Assembly: GCA_963812505.1 (NCBI GenBank)
Contig: CAWEVM010000007.1
Location: 62,001-126,000 of the forward strand
From: JAMXLO01 sp963812505
GTDB lineage: Bacteria; Pseudomonadota; Alphaproteobacteria; Acetobacterales; Acetobacteraceae
DNA: 64,000 nucleotides
Reading direction: 5' to 3'
The position numbers and the translations under genes are program-made. This document shows, in pieces, positions 55,576 through 64,000 of this stretch. Position 1 is the first letter of the stretch, and each line of letters starts with the position of its first letter. Under the pieces are notes generated by a model. The model was given only the letters and a program-made list of their open reading frames with translations, was not told where the DNA came from and did no database searches.

Positions 55576-56906
55576 TCGAGCCAATGTGGCATGCGTTCGG
55601 CACGCCACAAGTCGGCGTGGCTGTCGCGCTCGCGAATCACCGACCACTCGCTCCCGTTCACCATCACCTCGGCTGCCACCGGGCGCGCATTGTACGCAGA
55701 ACTCATCACCGAGCCATAGGCCCCGGCATCGAGTATCGCCACGCGCGCGCCGGAAGCCAGTGCCGGCAGCATGCGATCACGTGCGAACGTGTCGCCGGAT
55801 TCGCACACTGGTCCCACCACATCAGCAGGTGTCATCGGGGCCACGGCATCGACCGCGGCGACCGGCACGATGCCGTGCCAGGCCTCGTACATCGCTGGCC
55901 GGATCAGATCGTTCATCGCCGCGTCCAGCACGATGAAGCGACTGCTCTCGGCGTGCTTTGCCAGGATCACCGACGCGAGCAGCACACCCGCCGGGCCGAC
56001 CAGCCAACGCCCCGGCTCCAGCACGATGCGGACATCCAGGCCGTGCAGCGCGTCGTGCAGCGCTCCGGCGAGTGCCGATGGCAGCGGCGCGGGTTCGCCG
56101 CGATACGGGATGCCGAGACCGCCGCCGCAGTCGATCGTATCCACCTCCAGTCCGTCCACGCGCAGTGCGCGCACGAGTTCCGCCAGACGCGCGTAGGCGG
56201 CACGATAAGGTGCCAGCGACAGGATCTGGCTGCCGATATGCGTCGCCAGTCCGACCGGACGAATGCCCGTCAGGTCCGCCGCTCGGCGATACAGCGCGAC
56301 AACCTCCGCATAGGGGATCCCAAACTTGTCCTGCGCGCGGCCCGTGGTGATCTTGGCGTGCGTGCCGGCATCCACATCCGGGTTGACGCGCAGCGCCACA
56401 CGCGCGGTCCGGCCCATGGCGGTGGCGAGCACCGACAGCATGTCCAGCTCCTCGGCGCTCTCCACATTGAACTGCGCGATATCCTCGGTGAGCGCGAGCC
56501 CCAGTTCGCGCTCAGTCTTGCCGACGCCGGAGAACACGATGCGATCGGCGGCGATGCCGGCCTCGCGTGCACGGCGAAGCTCGCCCTCGCTGACCACATC
56601 GACGCCGGCGCCCTCGGCCGCGAACAGCCGCAGCACAGCGAGCCGGTCGTTCGCCTTCATCGCGTAGTGGATGTGCGCGTGCACCCCGGCCGCGGTCAGC
56701 GCGTCAGCCAGCATGCGATAGCGCCGTCGGATGGCGGATGCAGAATAGACCCACACCGGCGTGCCGACGTCATCCGCTATCGCGTTCAGCGGCACGTCGT
56801 CGATCACCAGTCCGTCCATCGCATGCAAAGCGAGATGCGGTCGCCCCGCGATCAGCTCCGCCGTGGTGGGTTCGGGCGTGTCAGGGCCAGGGGTCGTTGC
56901 CATCAT
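55572..56906 (-). CDS. lysA: Diaminopimelate decarboxylase
   Basis: 444 residues, PLP-dependent group IV decarboxylase converting meso-diaminopimelate to lysine. The PLP Lys is in YAMKANDR, with HIGSQI, GGGLGIPY, GPVCESGDTF and DAGAYGSVMSSAYNARP as further active-site motifs. Stop overlaps DUF4175 start (ATGA). In many alphaproteobacteria it follows argH and a small lipoprotein gene; here other genes have been placed between. Confidence 0.95.
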   Translation of the reverse strand: MMATTPGPDTPEPTTAELIAGRPHLALHAMDGLVIDDVPLNAIADDVGTPVWVYSASAIRRRYRMLADALTAAGVHAHIHYAMKANDRLAVLRLFAAEGAGVDVVSEGELRRAREAGIAADRIVFSGVGKTERELGLALTEDIAQFNVESAEELDMLSVLATAMGRTARVALRVNPDVDAGTHAKITTGRAQDKFGIPYAEVVALYRRAADLTGIRPVGLATHIGSQILSLAPYRAAYARLAELVRALRVDGLEVDTIDCGGGLGIPYRGEPAPLPSALAGALHDALHGLDVRIVLEPGRWLVGPAGVLLASVILAKHAESSRFIVLDAAMNDLIRPAMYEAWHGIVPVAAVDAVAPMTPADVVGPVCESGDTFARDRMLPALASGARVAILDAGAYGSVMSSAYNARPVAAEVMVNGSEWSVIRERDSHADLWRAERMPHWLE

Positions 56907-56955
56907 TGATCAGCGTATACGAGCTCAGCAGCAGTAACCATATCGGACAGCCCAG

Positions 56956-57213
56956 TCACCGTTTGCGTAGCCATGTCACCGATAGAAACGCGCCGATCCA
57001 CGACCCTGCCGCCGCGAACAGGACGTAGACCCAGGATGTCGTGTAACTGATCACCGCGAAGGCAGAGAGCAGGTACCAGACGCTGCTCCAGCTCGCCGCG
57101 CCGAGCCGCCGGCGATCTGAGACGGCGGCATTGAACAGCACATACACCGCGTCCGTTGCCATCGTTGACAGCACCACACCAAGTGCGAGCAATGGGTTGA
57201 TCGGCGGCATCAC
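56956..57213 (-). CDS. Small conserved membrane protein (three to four transmembrane helices)
   Basis: 85 residues with hydrophobic helices at about 8-28, 42-60 and 61-80, and the pattern TDAVYVLFNAAVSDRRRLGA then YTTSWVYVLFAAAGSWIGAF. The strong hydrophobic pattern makes it credible as a gene. No known function. It lies 50 bases upstream of lysA on the same strand. Confidence 0.65.
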   Translation of the reverse strand: MMPPINPLLALGVVLSTMATDAVYVLFNAAVSDRRRLGAASWSSVWYLLSAFAVISYTTSWVYVLFAAAGSWIGAFLSVTWLRKR

Positions 57214-57309
57214 GGTGCATCCTCCCTAACCGGCGGTCCGACCGGCACCGCTACACGATATCTTAACGTGCGGCCTTCTATTGGTCGGCTCGCCGCACAG
57301 CGAGCCAGC

Positions 57310-58638
57310 ATGAACCACGACAGCGGGCCACCTAGCCGCACCAGGCGGGATCGGATCGATCCGCGAGCGCTTGGCTCTGTCCTGGTGAACAGCAAGGCGA
57401 TCGCGCTCGCGGCGCTGCGCCACGGGCTGATCGTCTTCGCCAATCCTGCGTTTCTCGCGACATTTCGGGCAACCAACGCGTTGGTCGGCACGCCGCTCGC
57501 AGACATTGTTGTCGATGCCGGGGGCGATCAGCTGGCTGATACACTTCTGGCGGCCGAACACGCCCCAACACACTATTACGGTGCCGGCAAACGAGGGGAG
57601 GACCCGTCATTCGACCTTGAACTGAGCCTCGAATGCACGGAACTCGACGGAGAGCCCACAATCGTTGCCTTCGCCTGTGATGTCACCAGGCAGCACCGCT
57701 CGAGAGAGCAGCTCGCCAACCTGGCATACAATGATGCGCTCACCGGCTTGGCCAACCGTGCACTGTTCGCCGACCATCTGCATCAGGCCGTGCAGCACGC
57801 GCGGCGCCACCCCGCGATATTCGCCGTGCTCGTCATGGACCTCGATGGCTTCAAGGCGATCAACGACACCTATGGTCATCAGATGGGCGATGTCGCCCTG
57901 CAACTCGTGGCACAGCGCTTCGAGCACAATATTCGGGAAGGCGACACACTCGCCCGGATTGGCGGCGACGAATTCGCCGTGCTGCTGCCACGGCTGCATG
58001 ACCAGCAGGCGGCCGGACTGGTGGCGCAGCGCATGATCGGCGCCTTGGCGGCGCCGCTCGACCTCGCAACGCATCGCGTCGACCTCGCCACCAGCGTCGG
58101 TATCGCCGCGTGGCCCGCGCACGCTGGGTCGGCCGATGCCTTACTGGCGGCCGCCGACACCGCGATGTACCGCGCCAAGCGGGTGGGCAGAAACCAGTTC
58201 CGCTGGGCGACCGGAAGATCCGCCGCGGACATCGTCTCGCTACAGCCGTTGGCCTGGAGTGCCGTGCACGCGATCGGCATCGAGGAGATCGATGATCAGC
58301 ATATGCATCTGGCAGAGCTGATCGATGAGCTATCGGCGGCGCTCAAGGGCAACTTCGACGGCAACACCATCGCGGCCAAAATGAGCGACCTGACCCAGTA
58401 CACGGCATTCCATTTCGCAACCGAGGAGCGGCTGATGGAGCAACACCAGGTCGAGGACCTCGTGCGGCATCGTGAGGAACATCGCCGGCTCCTGCACGAC
58501 GTCCAGAACCTGCAAGTGGATGGGGACCTGGTCAGTGTCAGCCTGGTCGTGCGCTACCTTCAGGAGTGGCTGCTGCGTCATGTCGATGGTCCGGACAGGC
58601 AACTCGGCCAAGCACTGATCGCCAAAGGCTGCCGATAG
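57310..58638 (+). CDS. Diguanylate cyclase with PAS and hemerythrin domains
   Basis: About 442 residues from the ATG at 57310; a GTG at 57268 is also open. PAS-like domain (about 15-135), GGDEF domain (about 145-305) with intact RIGGDEF, and a C-terminal hemerythrin domain (about 315-440) with diiron ligands in DDQHMHL, FHFATEER, REEHRRLL and RHVDGPD. It should make cyclic di-GMP under control of oxygen or redox state. Opposite in strand to the argH and lysA genes on both sides. Confidence 0.9.
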   Translation: MNHDSGPPSRTRRDRIDPRALGSVLVNSKAIALAALRHGLIVFANPAFLATFRATNALVGTPLADIVVDAGGDQLADTLLAAEHAPTHYYGAGKRGEDPSFDLELSLECTELDGEPTIVAFACDVTRQHRSREQLANLAYNDALTGLANRALFADHLHQAVQHARRHPAIFAVLVMDLDGFKAINDTYGHQMGDVALQLVAQRFEHNIREGDTLARIGGDEFAVLLPRLHDQQAAGLVAQRMIGALAAPLDLATHRVDLATSVGIAAWPAHAGSADALLAAADTAMYRAKRVGRNQFRWATGRSAADIVSLQPLAWSAVHAIGIEEIDDQHMHLAELIDELSAALKGNFDGNTIAAKMSDLTQYTAFHFATEERLMEQHQVEDLVRHREEHRRLLHDVQNLQVDGDLVSVSLVVRYLQEWLLRHVDGPDRQLGQALIAKGCR

Positions 58639-58651
58639 CCGACACTGGCAG

Positions 58652-58774
58652 TCAATGCGTTGGGTAGGTCCGCGGGAAGGTGATCTGGTCAGGCGGCCCG
58701 GGCGGCGATGGCGGCCCCTTCTTGCCGCATGCCGTGAGCATGAGGACCAGCCCCAGGAGCAGTACGCACCTCAT
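58652..58774 (-). CDS. lptM: LptM-like small LPS-assembly lipoprotein
   Basis: A 40-residue lipoprotein. The signal ends in lipobox LTAC (Cys 16), followed by GKKGPPSPPGPPD, matching LptM (YifL), which helps maturation of the LptD translocon in the outer membrane. The ATG overlaps the argH stop (ATGA). argH-lptM is the order in many proteobacteria. It is short and easily missed. Confidence 0.85.
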   Translation of the reverse strand: MRCVLLLGLVLMLTACGKKGPPSPPGPPDQITFPRTYPTH

Positions 58775-60180
58775 GCCAGCGCCGCCTGCCAGCGCGCCGC
58801 CTCGCGCGCGACATTCGCCGGCGCGGTGCCGCCGACGCTTGTGCGTGATGCAACCGAAGCCTCGACCGTCAGTACCGAATACACATCAGCGGTGATACGC
58901 GGCTCCGCGGCCTGCATCTCGGCCAGCGTCAGCGCGGCAAGCTCGCCACCCTTCGCCTCGGCGACGGCCACCAGCCGACCGGTGATATGGTGCGCGTCGC
59001 GGAACGGCAGGTTCAGCGCCCGCACCAGCCAGTCCGCGAGATCGGTCGCGGTGGCGAAGCCGGACCCCGCAAGCTCCCGCATGCGCGCCACGTCCGGCGT
59101 CATGTCCCGCACCATTCCGGCGATCGCGGCCAGCGACAGCGCCCACGCCTCGGCCGCATCGAACACCGGCTCCTTGTCCTCCTGCATGTCCTTGGCATAG
59201 GCCAGTGGCAGGCCTTTCATCACCGTCAGCAAACTGACCAGCGCTCCGGTGACGCGCCCGGTCTTCGCCCGCACCAGCTCTGCCGCATCCGGATTGCGCT
59301 TCTGCGGCATGATCGAGCTGCCGGTGGTGAACGCGTCCGACAGCCGGATGAAGCGCCACGGTGCCGAACACCACACCACGATCTCCTCGGCGAACCGCGA
59401 CAGGTGCATCGCGGAGATCGCCGCCGCGCCCAAGAACTCCAGCGCGAAGTCGCGGTCGGACACGGCGTCGAGCGAATTGGCGGTCGGCCGATCGAAGTCC
59501 AATGCGCGGGCGGTCATCGTGCGGTCGATCGGAAACGACGTGCCCGCCAGCGCCGCGCTGCCCAGCGGGCATTCGTTCAACCGCCGCCGGCAGTCCGCGA
59601 GCCGTCCGCGGTCGCGGTCCAGCATCTCGACATACGCCAGCAGATGATGGCCGAACGTCACCGGCTGCGCGGTCTGTAGATGGGTGAAGCCGGGCATCGG
59701 ATCGGCCGCATGGGCGGCAGCGCGATCGGCCAGCGCGCGCATCACGTCCGCGATCTGCGCCGACAGCCCGTCGATCGCATCGCGTACCCAAAGGCGGAAA
59801 TCCGTCGCCACCTGGTCGTTGCGGCTGCGCGCGGTGTGCAGTCGGCGACCGGCCTCGCCGATACGCTCGGTGAGGCGGGCCTCGATGTTCATGTGGATGT
59901 CCTCGAGCGCCACGTCGAACGGGAAGCGACCGGTCTCGATCTCGTGCGCGATCGCCGCTAGACCCTCGCCTATGGCCTGCTCATCTTGTGTCGAGATGAT
60001 CCCCACCCGCGCCAGCATCGCGGCATGCGCCAAGGAGCCCCTGATGTCCTGCCGCCATAGCTTCTGGTCGAAACCGATCGAGGCGTTGATCTCCTGCATC
60101 ACCACCGACGGGCCGGCGGCGAATCGCCCGCCCCATTGCGGATTGGCGGCCTCGTTCCGCTGCTTCGGCGTCTCGCTCAA
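58771..60180 (-). CDS. argH: Argininosuccinate lyase
   Basis: 469 residues, last enzyme of arginine synthesis, giving arginine and fumarate. Opening PQWGGRFAAGPS, conserved RSRNDQVATDFRLW, catalytic loop SSIMPQKRNPDAAELVRAKT and C-terminal YAKDMQEDKEP. Length is usual. Divergent from tlpA; the two genes are 15 bases apart, so the promoters must overlap the coding ends. Confidence 0.95.
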   Translation of the reverse strand: MSETPKQRNEAANPQWGGRFAAGPSVVMQEINASIGFDQKLWRQDIRGSLAHAAMLARVGIISTQDEQAIGEGLAAIAHEIETGRFPFDVALEDIHMNIEARLTERIGEAGRRLHTARSRNDQVATDFRLWVRDAIDGLSAQIADVMRALADRAAAHAADPMPGFTHLQTAQPVTFGHHLLAYVEMLDRDRGRLADCRRRLNECPLGSAALAGTSFPIDRTMTARALDFDRPTANSLDAVSDRDFALEFLGAAAISAMHLSRFAEEIVVWCSAPWRFIRLSDAFTTGSSIMPQKRNPDAAELVRAKTGRVTGALVSLLTVMKGLPLAYAKDMQEDKEPVFDAAEAWALSLAAIAGMVRDMTPDVARMRELAGSGFATATDLADWLVRALNLPFRDAHHITGRLVAVAEAKGGELAALTLAEMQAAEPRITADVYSVLTVEASVASRTSVGGTAPANVAREAARWQAALA

Positions 60181-60195
60181 GAAAGGACTCGCGTC

Positions 60196-60747
60196 GTGCT
60201 GTTGATTAAGCGCCGCGCTGCGCTCGCGGCCGGCGGGACCCTAGCCGCCGCCCTGATCGCGCGCAAACCACGTGCCGAGGAACTCGACGATGTCGCCAAG
60301 GCGCTGATGCCGACCAATCCGCCCGTGCCCGCGCCCGATATCACCTTCCAGTCCGCCGATGGGACAGAACATCGCCTGGCGGAATTCCTGGGGCATGGCA
60401 TGGTGGTCAACCTCTGGGCGACATGGTGCGTGCCCTGCGTCGCGGAGCTGCCGTCGCTGGCAAGGTTGTCGAAGACATTGGCACCCGACGACATCGCGGT
60501 GCTGCCCCTGTCATCCGATCGTGGCGGAGCGCCGACCGTGCAGGCCTTCTTTCAGCAGCACGGGATCACCGGGCTGCCCATACTCCTGGACCCCAGGAGC
60601 GCCGCGATCCGCGTCGTGCATGCCCGTGGCATTCCGACGAGCCTGATCATCGACAGGAAAGGCCGCGAGGTCGCCAGGCTGGAAGGTTCCGCCGACTGGT
60701 CGACGCCAATGGCGGCGCAGCTCATCAAGCGGCTCGCATCGGACTGA
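60196..60747 (+). CDS. tlpA: TlpA-like thiol-disulfide oxidoreductase
   Basis: 183 residues from a GTG at 60196 with AAAGGA eight bases upstream. N-terminal hydrophobic signal (about 4-22) for periplasmic location, thioredoxin fold with WATWCVPCVAEL redox motif near residue 78. Divergent to argH, a neighbourhood common in alphaproteobacteria. It serves in cytochrome biogenesis or thiol reduction. Its 3' part is duplicated at about 62635. Confidence 0.9.
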   Translation: MLLIKRRAALAAGGTLAAALIARKPRAEELDDVAKALMPTNPPVPAPDITFQSADGTEHRLAEFLGHGMVVNLWATWCVPCVAELPSLARLSKTLAPDDIAVLPLSSDRGGAPTVQAFFQQHGITGLPILLDPRSAAIRVVHARGIPTSLIIDRKGREVARLEGSADWSTPMAAQLIKRLASD

Positions 60748-60802
60748 GGCAGCCGTCGGACGGGCGTTGTGCGAACAGCCGCAATCGACCCTTTGCGGAA
60801 CA
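60541..60802 (+). repeat. Direct repeat, left copy (3' part of tlpA plus downstream sequence)
   Basis: Positions 60541-60755 match 62631-62845 closely without gaps, and 60754-60802 matches 63000-63047. The right copy is interrupted by about 155 unrelated bases. Confidence 0.85.
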
Positions 60803-60933
60803 GCCGGCGCCACCGAAACGTGCGGGCCACGGAGCGTCAGCCCGGTGTCCCAGAAACCGCGGACAGTACATTGGCGCGCATTGTCCAATAGCACCGACCA
60901 GCGCGCGCCGTGTACCCGGAGTAAATCCGAGGA

Positions 60934-62331
60934 TTAATCCAGCGCCGGATGGCGGGTGTGCCAGTCGGTGATTGACTGGAACGAATACCCAGCCCGAAGC
61001 AGCAGATCTTCCGACAAATGCTTCCCGACCAGTTGGAACCCGATTGGGGCGCCACGCTTGTCGAAGCCGCCGTTCATCGTCAGCGCCGGCATCCCGGTCA
61101 GGTCAAACGGTGCAGTGTAACGCAATGCAGGCGCGAGATCCCCCTTCGCCATTTCATCCCATTCCGCGGCGCTGGGGCTCGGTGCGGACATCACCGGGAT
61201 CAGCAAGACATCGATATCCCGGAACATGCCCGCGACCTGGCCGGTAAACCGGTCACGCAGGATATGAGCCTTGCCGAGCTCGGCGGCCGTGACCTTTCCA
61301 GCGGCCTCCAGGACGCCGTTCAGGCCCGGCCCATATTCGGCGGCACTGCTCGGATACGTCGCCTCATGCGCGATCGCCGCCTCGGCTAAGCACAGATGCA
61401 TCCAAGCGGTCATGGAATCGGTGATCGGCGGGAACTCGACCGGAACGAAGCGCGCTCCCGATGCCACCAGGGCATCCCTCGCGCCGTTCAGCACTGTCAG
61501 AACCTCCTCGTCCATACCCTCAAACGCATAGCTTTGCGCAAGCCCGACACGCAGTCCGCGGATGCCCCCCGTAAGACAAGCGACATAGTCCGGCACGGGT
61601 GCAAGCAGCGTGGTTGGATCGCAGGGGTCTGCCCCGGCGATTGCATCCAGCATCGCCGCGCAATCCGCTGCGGTGCGAGTCATCGGCCCGATGTGATCGA
61701 GCGAGTCCGACAATGGGAAAACACCGTACCGACTGACCCGTCCCCAGGTCGGCTTGAGACCCGTCAACCCACAGCCGGACGACGGGAAACGGATCGACCC
61801 TCCAGTGTCGGAGCCGAGCGATCCGTAGCACAGTCCTGCGGCCGTCGCTGCTCCCGATCCGCTCGAAGACGCACCTGTCCAGACGTCGGCATGCCATGGA
61901 TTGACCGGTGTCGGCATGCCGGGATGATGGGTCGCGAAAGCGCCTTCGGTCATCGACAGCTTGCCAAGCAGGATCGCCCCGGCCCGTTCCAGCCGCTCCA
62001 CGACCGTGCTGGTGTACGGCGGGATGAAGTTCTTATGAATGAACATTCCGGCAGCGGTCGGCGCGAAGTCGGTGTAGCACAAATCCTTCACCGCGATCGG
62101 CACGCCATGCAAAGGGCCACGCCAGAAGCTACGGTTCAGCTCGTCTTCTGCCTGCCGAGCTTTTGCTATCGCCCGATCCGCGAGCAATGTGGTGTAGGAC
62201 TTCAGCTCCCCGTCATGCCGCGCAATTCGCGCCAGGATTGATTCGGTGAGTGCGGTTGGCTTCAACTCGCCGCTCCGGAGCCTCGCCGAAACGTCCATCA
62301 AGCTGAGATAGTGAACAGGTTCCGAGGTCAT
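60934..62331 (-). CDS. Amidase-signature enzyme
   Basis: 465 residues with catalytic Lys in AVKDLCYTDFAP, the cis-Ser region GASSSGSGAATAAG, and GSDTGGSIRFPS. Start at 62331 has GGAG five bases upstream. GatA-like amidase without a small GatC/AtzG partner next to it. It lies between the two copies of the tlpA segment, so the region has been rearranged. Substrate unknown. Confidence 0.88.
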   Translation of the reverse strand: MTSEPVHYLSLMDVSARLRSGELKPTALTESILARIARHDGELKSYTTLLADRAIAKARQAEDELNRSFWRGPLHGVPIAVKDLCYTDFAPTAAGMFIHKNFIPPYTSTVVERLERAGAILLGKLSMTEGAFATHHPGMPTPVNPWHADVWTGASSSGSGAATAAGLCYGSLGSDTGGSIRFPSSGCGLTGLKPTWGRVSRYGVFPLSDSLDHIGPMTRTAADCAAMLDAIAGADPCDPTTLLAPVPDYVACLTGGIRGLRVGLAQSYAFEGMDEEVLTVLNGARDALVASGARFVPVEFPPITDSMTAWMHLCLAEAAIAHEATYPSSAAEYGPGLNGVLEAAGKVTAAELGKAHILRDRFTGQVAGMFRDIDVLLIPVMSAPSPSAAEWDEMAKGDLAPALRYTAPFDLTGMPALTMNGGFDKRGAPIGFQLVGKHLSEDLLLRAGYSFQSITDWHTRHPALD

Positions 62332-63306
62332 GTCTCCGGCCCTTTCTGATTATTGCGCCCGCCTGTCGCGGGCTTCCTCACAGATGATTTATCACAAAGC
62401 GACAACGTGACGGCAAATCCGCGCCGACGCCGATGGCGCGTTGCGAACGAAAGACAGCTTTCCACCCAAAGCGGTTCGTCTGAATAGGGCCTGAACCCAT
62501 CACTATAGATGCTGACATGCCAGGATTGCCCAACAGCGCATCAATGCCTCTTTGCAAAGACATTATATTGGCCCCGATCCAATTCACTCAGCAGTGCATT
62601 CTGGGTCAGTATCTGCGGCACCACCGCCGGCTGGCCTTCTTTCAACAGCACGGAATCACCGGGCTGCCGATACTCCTGATCCCCAAGAGCGCCGCGATCC
62701 GCGTCGTGCACGCCCGTGGCATTCCGACGAGCCTGATCATCGACAGGAAGGGCCGCGAGGTCGCCAGGCTGGAAGGTTCCGCCGACCGATCGACGCCAAT
62801 GGCGGCGCAACTCGTCAAGCGGCTCGCATCGGACCGAGGCAGCCAACGACTGCCGAGACGGTGGGCGGTGCGAAGCTGAAGACCGTGCCGCTACACTGGG
62901 TTCGGCTCGATTATCCGGCGGCCGCCACGCGCCTGCGCACCTCTGCACAAAGGTTTTGACAGGTTGAATGGCCAACGCACTTGCACGGCCGCCATCGGGC
63001 GTCGGACGGGCGTTGTGCGGACAGCCGCAATCGGCCCTTCTCGGACATTCCCGACGGTGGCATCCGTCGCGCGGTCGTCGCGGAGCACGAGGCATCTGTG
63101 GTCCCCGCTCCGTCCGACCAAGTCATCCGCCTGGGAATTGCGAACGGCGAAATCCGACCCGAAGCGGCCGTTCGACCTCTCGCCGGCACGCAATGCGCAT
63201 GGCATTGCCGCAGGTGCGGAAGCGGCATCCTTATCCGGCTTGTCTCCTCGATGGCAGGGGCTAAGATCGCCCGCAATCTTTCCTAACCCTGCAAGGAGAG
63301 CGTCCC
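62332..63306. other. Rearranged non-coding region upstream of DUF1993 gene
   Basis: Holds the tlpA fragment copy (62631-62845), about 155 unrelated bases, and a second short copy of tlpA-downstream sequence (63000-63047). No intact gene is supported; the open frames are short and mostly copies. Confidence 0.6.
62631..62845 (+). pseudogene. tlpA 3' fragment (partial duplicate)
   Basis: A copy of the last third of tlpA (encoding FFQQHGITGLPILL, VVHARGIPTSLIIDRKGREV, STPMAAQLVKRLASD) with no redox motif, no start and the stop changed from TGA to CGA. An open frame runs from 62517 to 62879 through it but joins unrelated sequence. Not functional as a thioredoxin. Confidence 0.8.
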
Positions 63307-63816
63307 ATGGCAATCACGATGTACAGCGGCTTTGTTCCGGTATGCCTGCAGTTGCTCGGTGGCCTCAAGACTGTGCTGCAAAAGGCCGAGGAGCACGCCA
63401 CGGCCCAGAAATGGGATACCACCGTGGTGCTGAACCTGCGGCTCTTTCCCGACATGTTCCCGCTCGAGCGGCAGGTGCGGCAGGTCTGCACTCATTCCTG
63501 CGGAGCCGGCCGGGTCGCCGGGATTAGCCTGCCGTCCTTCCCCGACCAGGACAACAGCTTCGCCGAAATTCAGGCGCGCATCGACAAGACCGTCGACTTC
63601 CTGAAAGGGCTGCGCGCGGATCAGCTCGACGGCAAGGAAGATACCGTCATCACGGTCCCGATGGGTGGCCAGCCGCGCGAGTTCAAGTGTCAGAACTACC
63701 TGTACCATTTCGCGATGTTGCAGGTGCAGTTCCACGCGACGACGGCGTACGACATCATCCGCAGCACCGGCGTCAAGGTCGGTAAGCTCAACTATCTCGG
63801 CCAAATGCCGTCGTAA
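63307..63816 (+). CDS. DUF1993 (DinB-like helical bundle) protein
   Basis: 169 residues of the DUF1993 family: four-helix bundle with YSGFVPVCLQLLGGLKTVLQ, LNLRLFPDMFPLERQVRQVC and the terminal NYLYHFAMLQVQFHATTAYD. AAGGAGAG precedes the ATG at 63307. Related to DinB-like metal-binding bundles; biochemical role unknown. Confidence 0.88.
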   Translation: MAITMYSGFVPVCLQLLGGLKTVLQKAEEHATAQKWDTTVVLNLRLFPDMFPLERQVRQVCTHSCGAGRVAGISLPSFPDQDNSFAEIQARIDKTVDFLKGLRADQLDGKEDTVITVPMGGQPREFKCQNYLYHFAMLQVQFHATTAYDIIRSTGVKVGKLNYLGQMPS

Positions 63817-63896
63817 ATCGACGCACTTGTCCAATCGGCAGAGTCGACGACAGGTGCGGAGGCTGGTTGTGCCCGAATTCATCGCGGTGTGCCTAG

Positions 63897-64000
63897 CTAG
63901 GTGCGACCGAGGATCGCGCTCAACAGCTCCTGAATTTGGGGAATGTCGGCTAAGATGGCTCCACAGTTGGTGGTCTCGTGTCTCTCCTGGGCTCCGGGCG
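63897..64000 (-). CDS. Possible C-terminal end of a gene cut by the window edge
   Basis: A frame entering from the right edge reads CGAILADIPQIQELLSAILG and stops (TAG) at 63897. About 34 codons are visible. It is too short for a family call and may be chance. Confidence 0.25.
   Translation of the reverse strand, partial: PGAQERHETTNCGAILADIPQIQELLSAILGRT

Noticed and set aside
54978..56909. A 643-codon open frame opposite lysA and the DUF4175 gene
   Set aside because: It has no family-like motif, is Arg/Pro/His-rich, and arises from high third-position GC of the real genes on the other strand.

Overview
This 64 kb stretch of GC-rich DNA looks like chromosome from an alphaproteobacterium, most likely an Acetobacteraceae/Rhodospirillales relative. 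The taxonomic call is inference. It rests on the conserved blocks miaB-phoH-ybeY-corC, ffs-dnaX-ybaB-recR and argH-lptM next to lysA-DUF4175, on the DUF4175 (TIGR02302) protein itself, and on very high third-position GC. Genes are dense, with many ATGA, GTGA or TTGA stop/start overlaps.

Layout. 1-0.7 kb: head of an ATP synthase operon (atpH, start of atpA). 0.7-5.2 kb: a patatin-HEAT pair, divergent from an unusual Ser/Thr kinase with a transmembrane segment, a TolA-like coil, a peptidoglycan-binding domain and a TPR-like segment. 5.2-7.4 kb: a decayed glycan-biosynthesis remnant (methyltransferase and family-9 glycosyltransferase pseudogenes) beside a truncated, frameshifted ISAs1 transposase. 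7.5-11.3 kb: the tRNA/rRNA housekeeping block. 11.4-14.6 kb: a FUSC/DUF1656/HlyD aromatic-acid type efflux operon. 14.6-20.5 kb: an HtrA protease, a MetE-like methyltransferase and a sugar-type ABC importer without its own ATPase. 20.5-25.7 kb: a VapC/AbrB pair whose toxin lacks a usable start, SRP RNA, dnaX-ybaB-recR and a flavin amine oxidase. 25.7-28.6 kb: an amidase with an AtzG-like small subunit carrying a basic tail, and an MsmK/UgpC-type ATPase that could energise the importer. 28.7-32.6 kb: an RTX-like protein, an S53 sedolisin peptidase and tRNA-Gly(CCC).

32.7-46.6 kb is a mixed set: DUF1275, RatA/Coq10, ArsC-like, YcaQ-like, LLM oxidoreductase, a PurB/CMLE-family lyase, a large MGH1-type glucosidase, an orphan hybrid histidine kinase with about five PAS domains, a trypsin-like protease with RTX-like repeats, and DUF1330. 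46.9-52.9 kb resembles a catabolic locus: HCCA-isomerase-like protein, metallo-hydrolase, frameshifted LLM monooxygenase, alpha/beta hydrolase with a Cys nucleophile, and two acyl-CoA dehydrogenases. 53-60.8 kb holds DUF4175-lysA and argH-lptM, with a GGDEF-hemerythrin gene on the opposite strand between them, then tlpA. 60.5-63.3 kb is a rearranged zone where a second amidase lies between tlpA and a partial copy of tlpA. A DUF1993 gene and the end of a possible further gene close the window.

Two kinds of dispersed palindrome occur: a C/G-rich REP-like element in four copies (one translated inside an ABC permease) and a 29-bp inverted repeat between the acyl-CoA dehydrogenase genes. No CRISPR array, rRNA, prophage or complete insertion sequence was seen.
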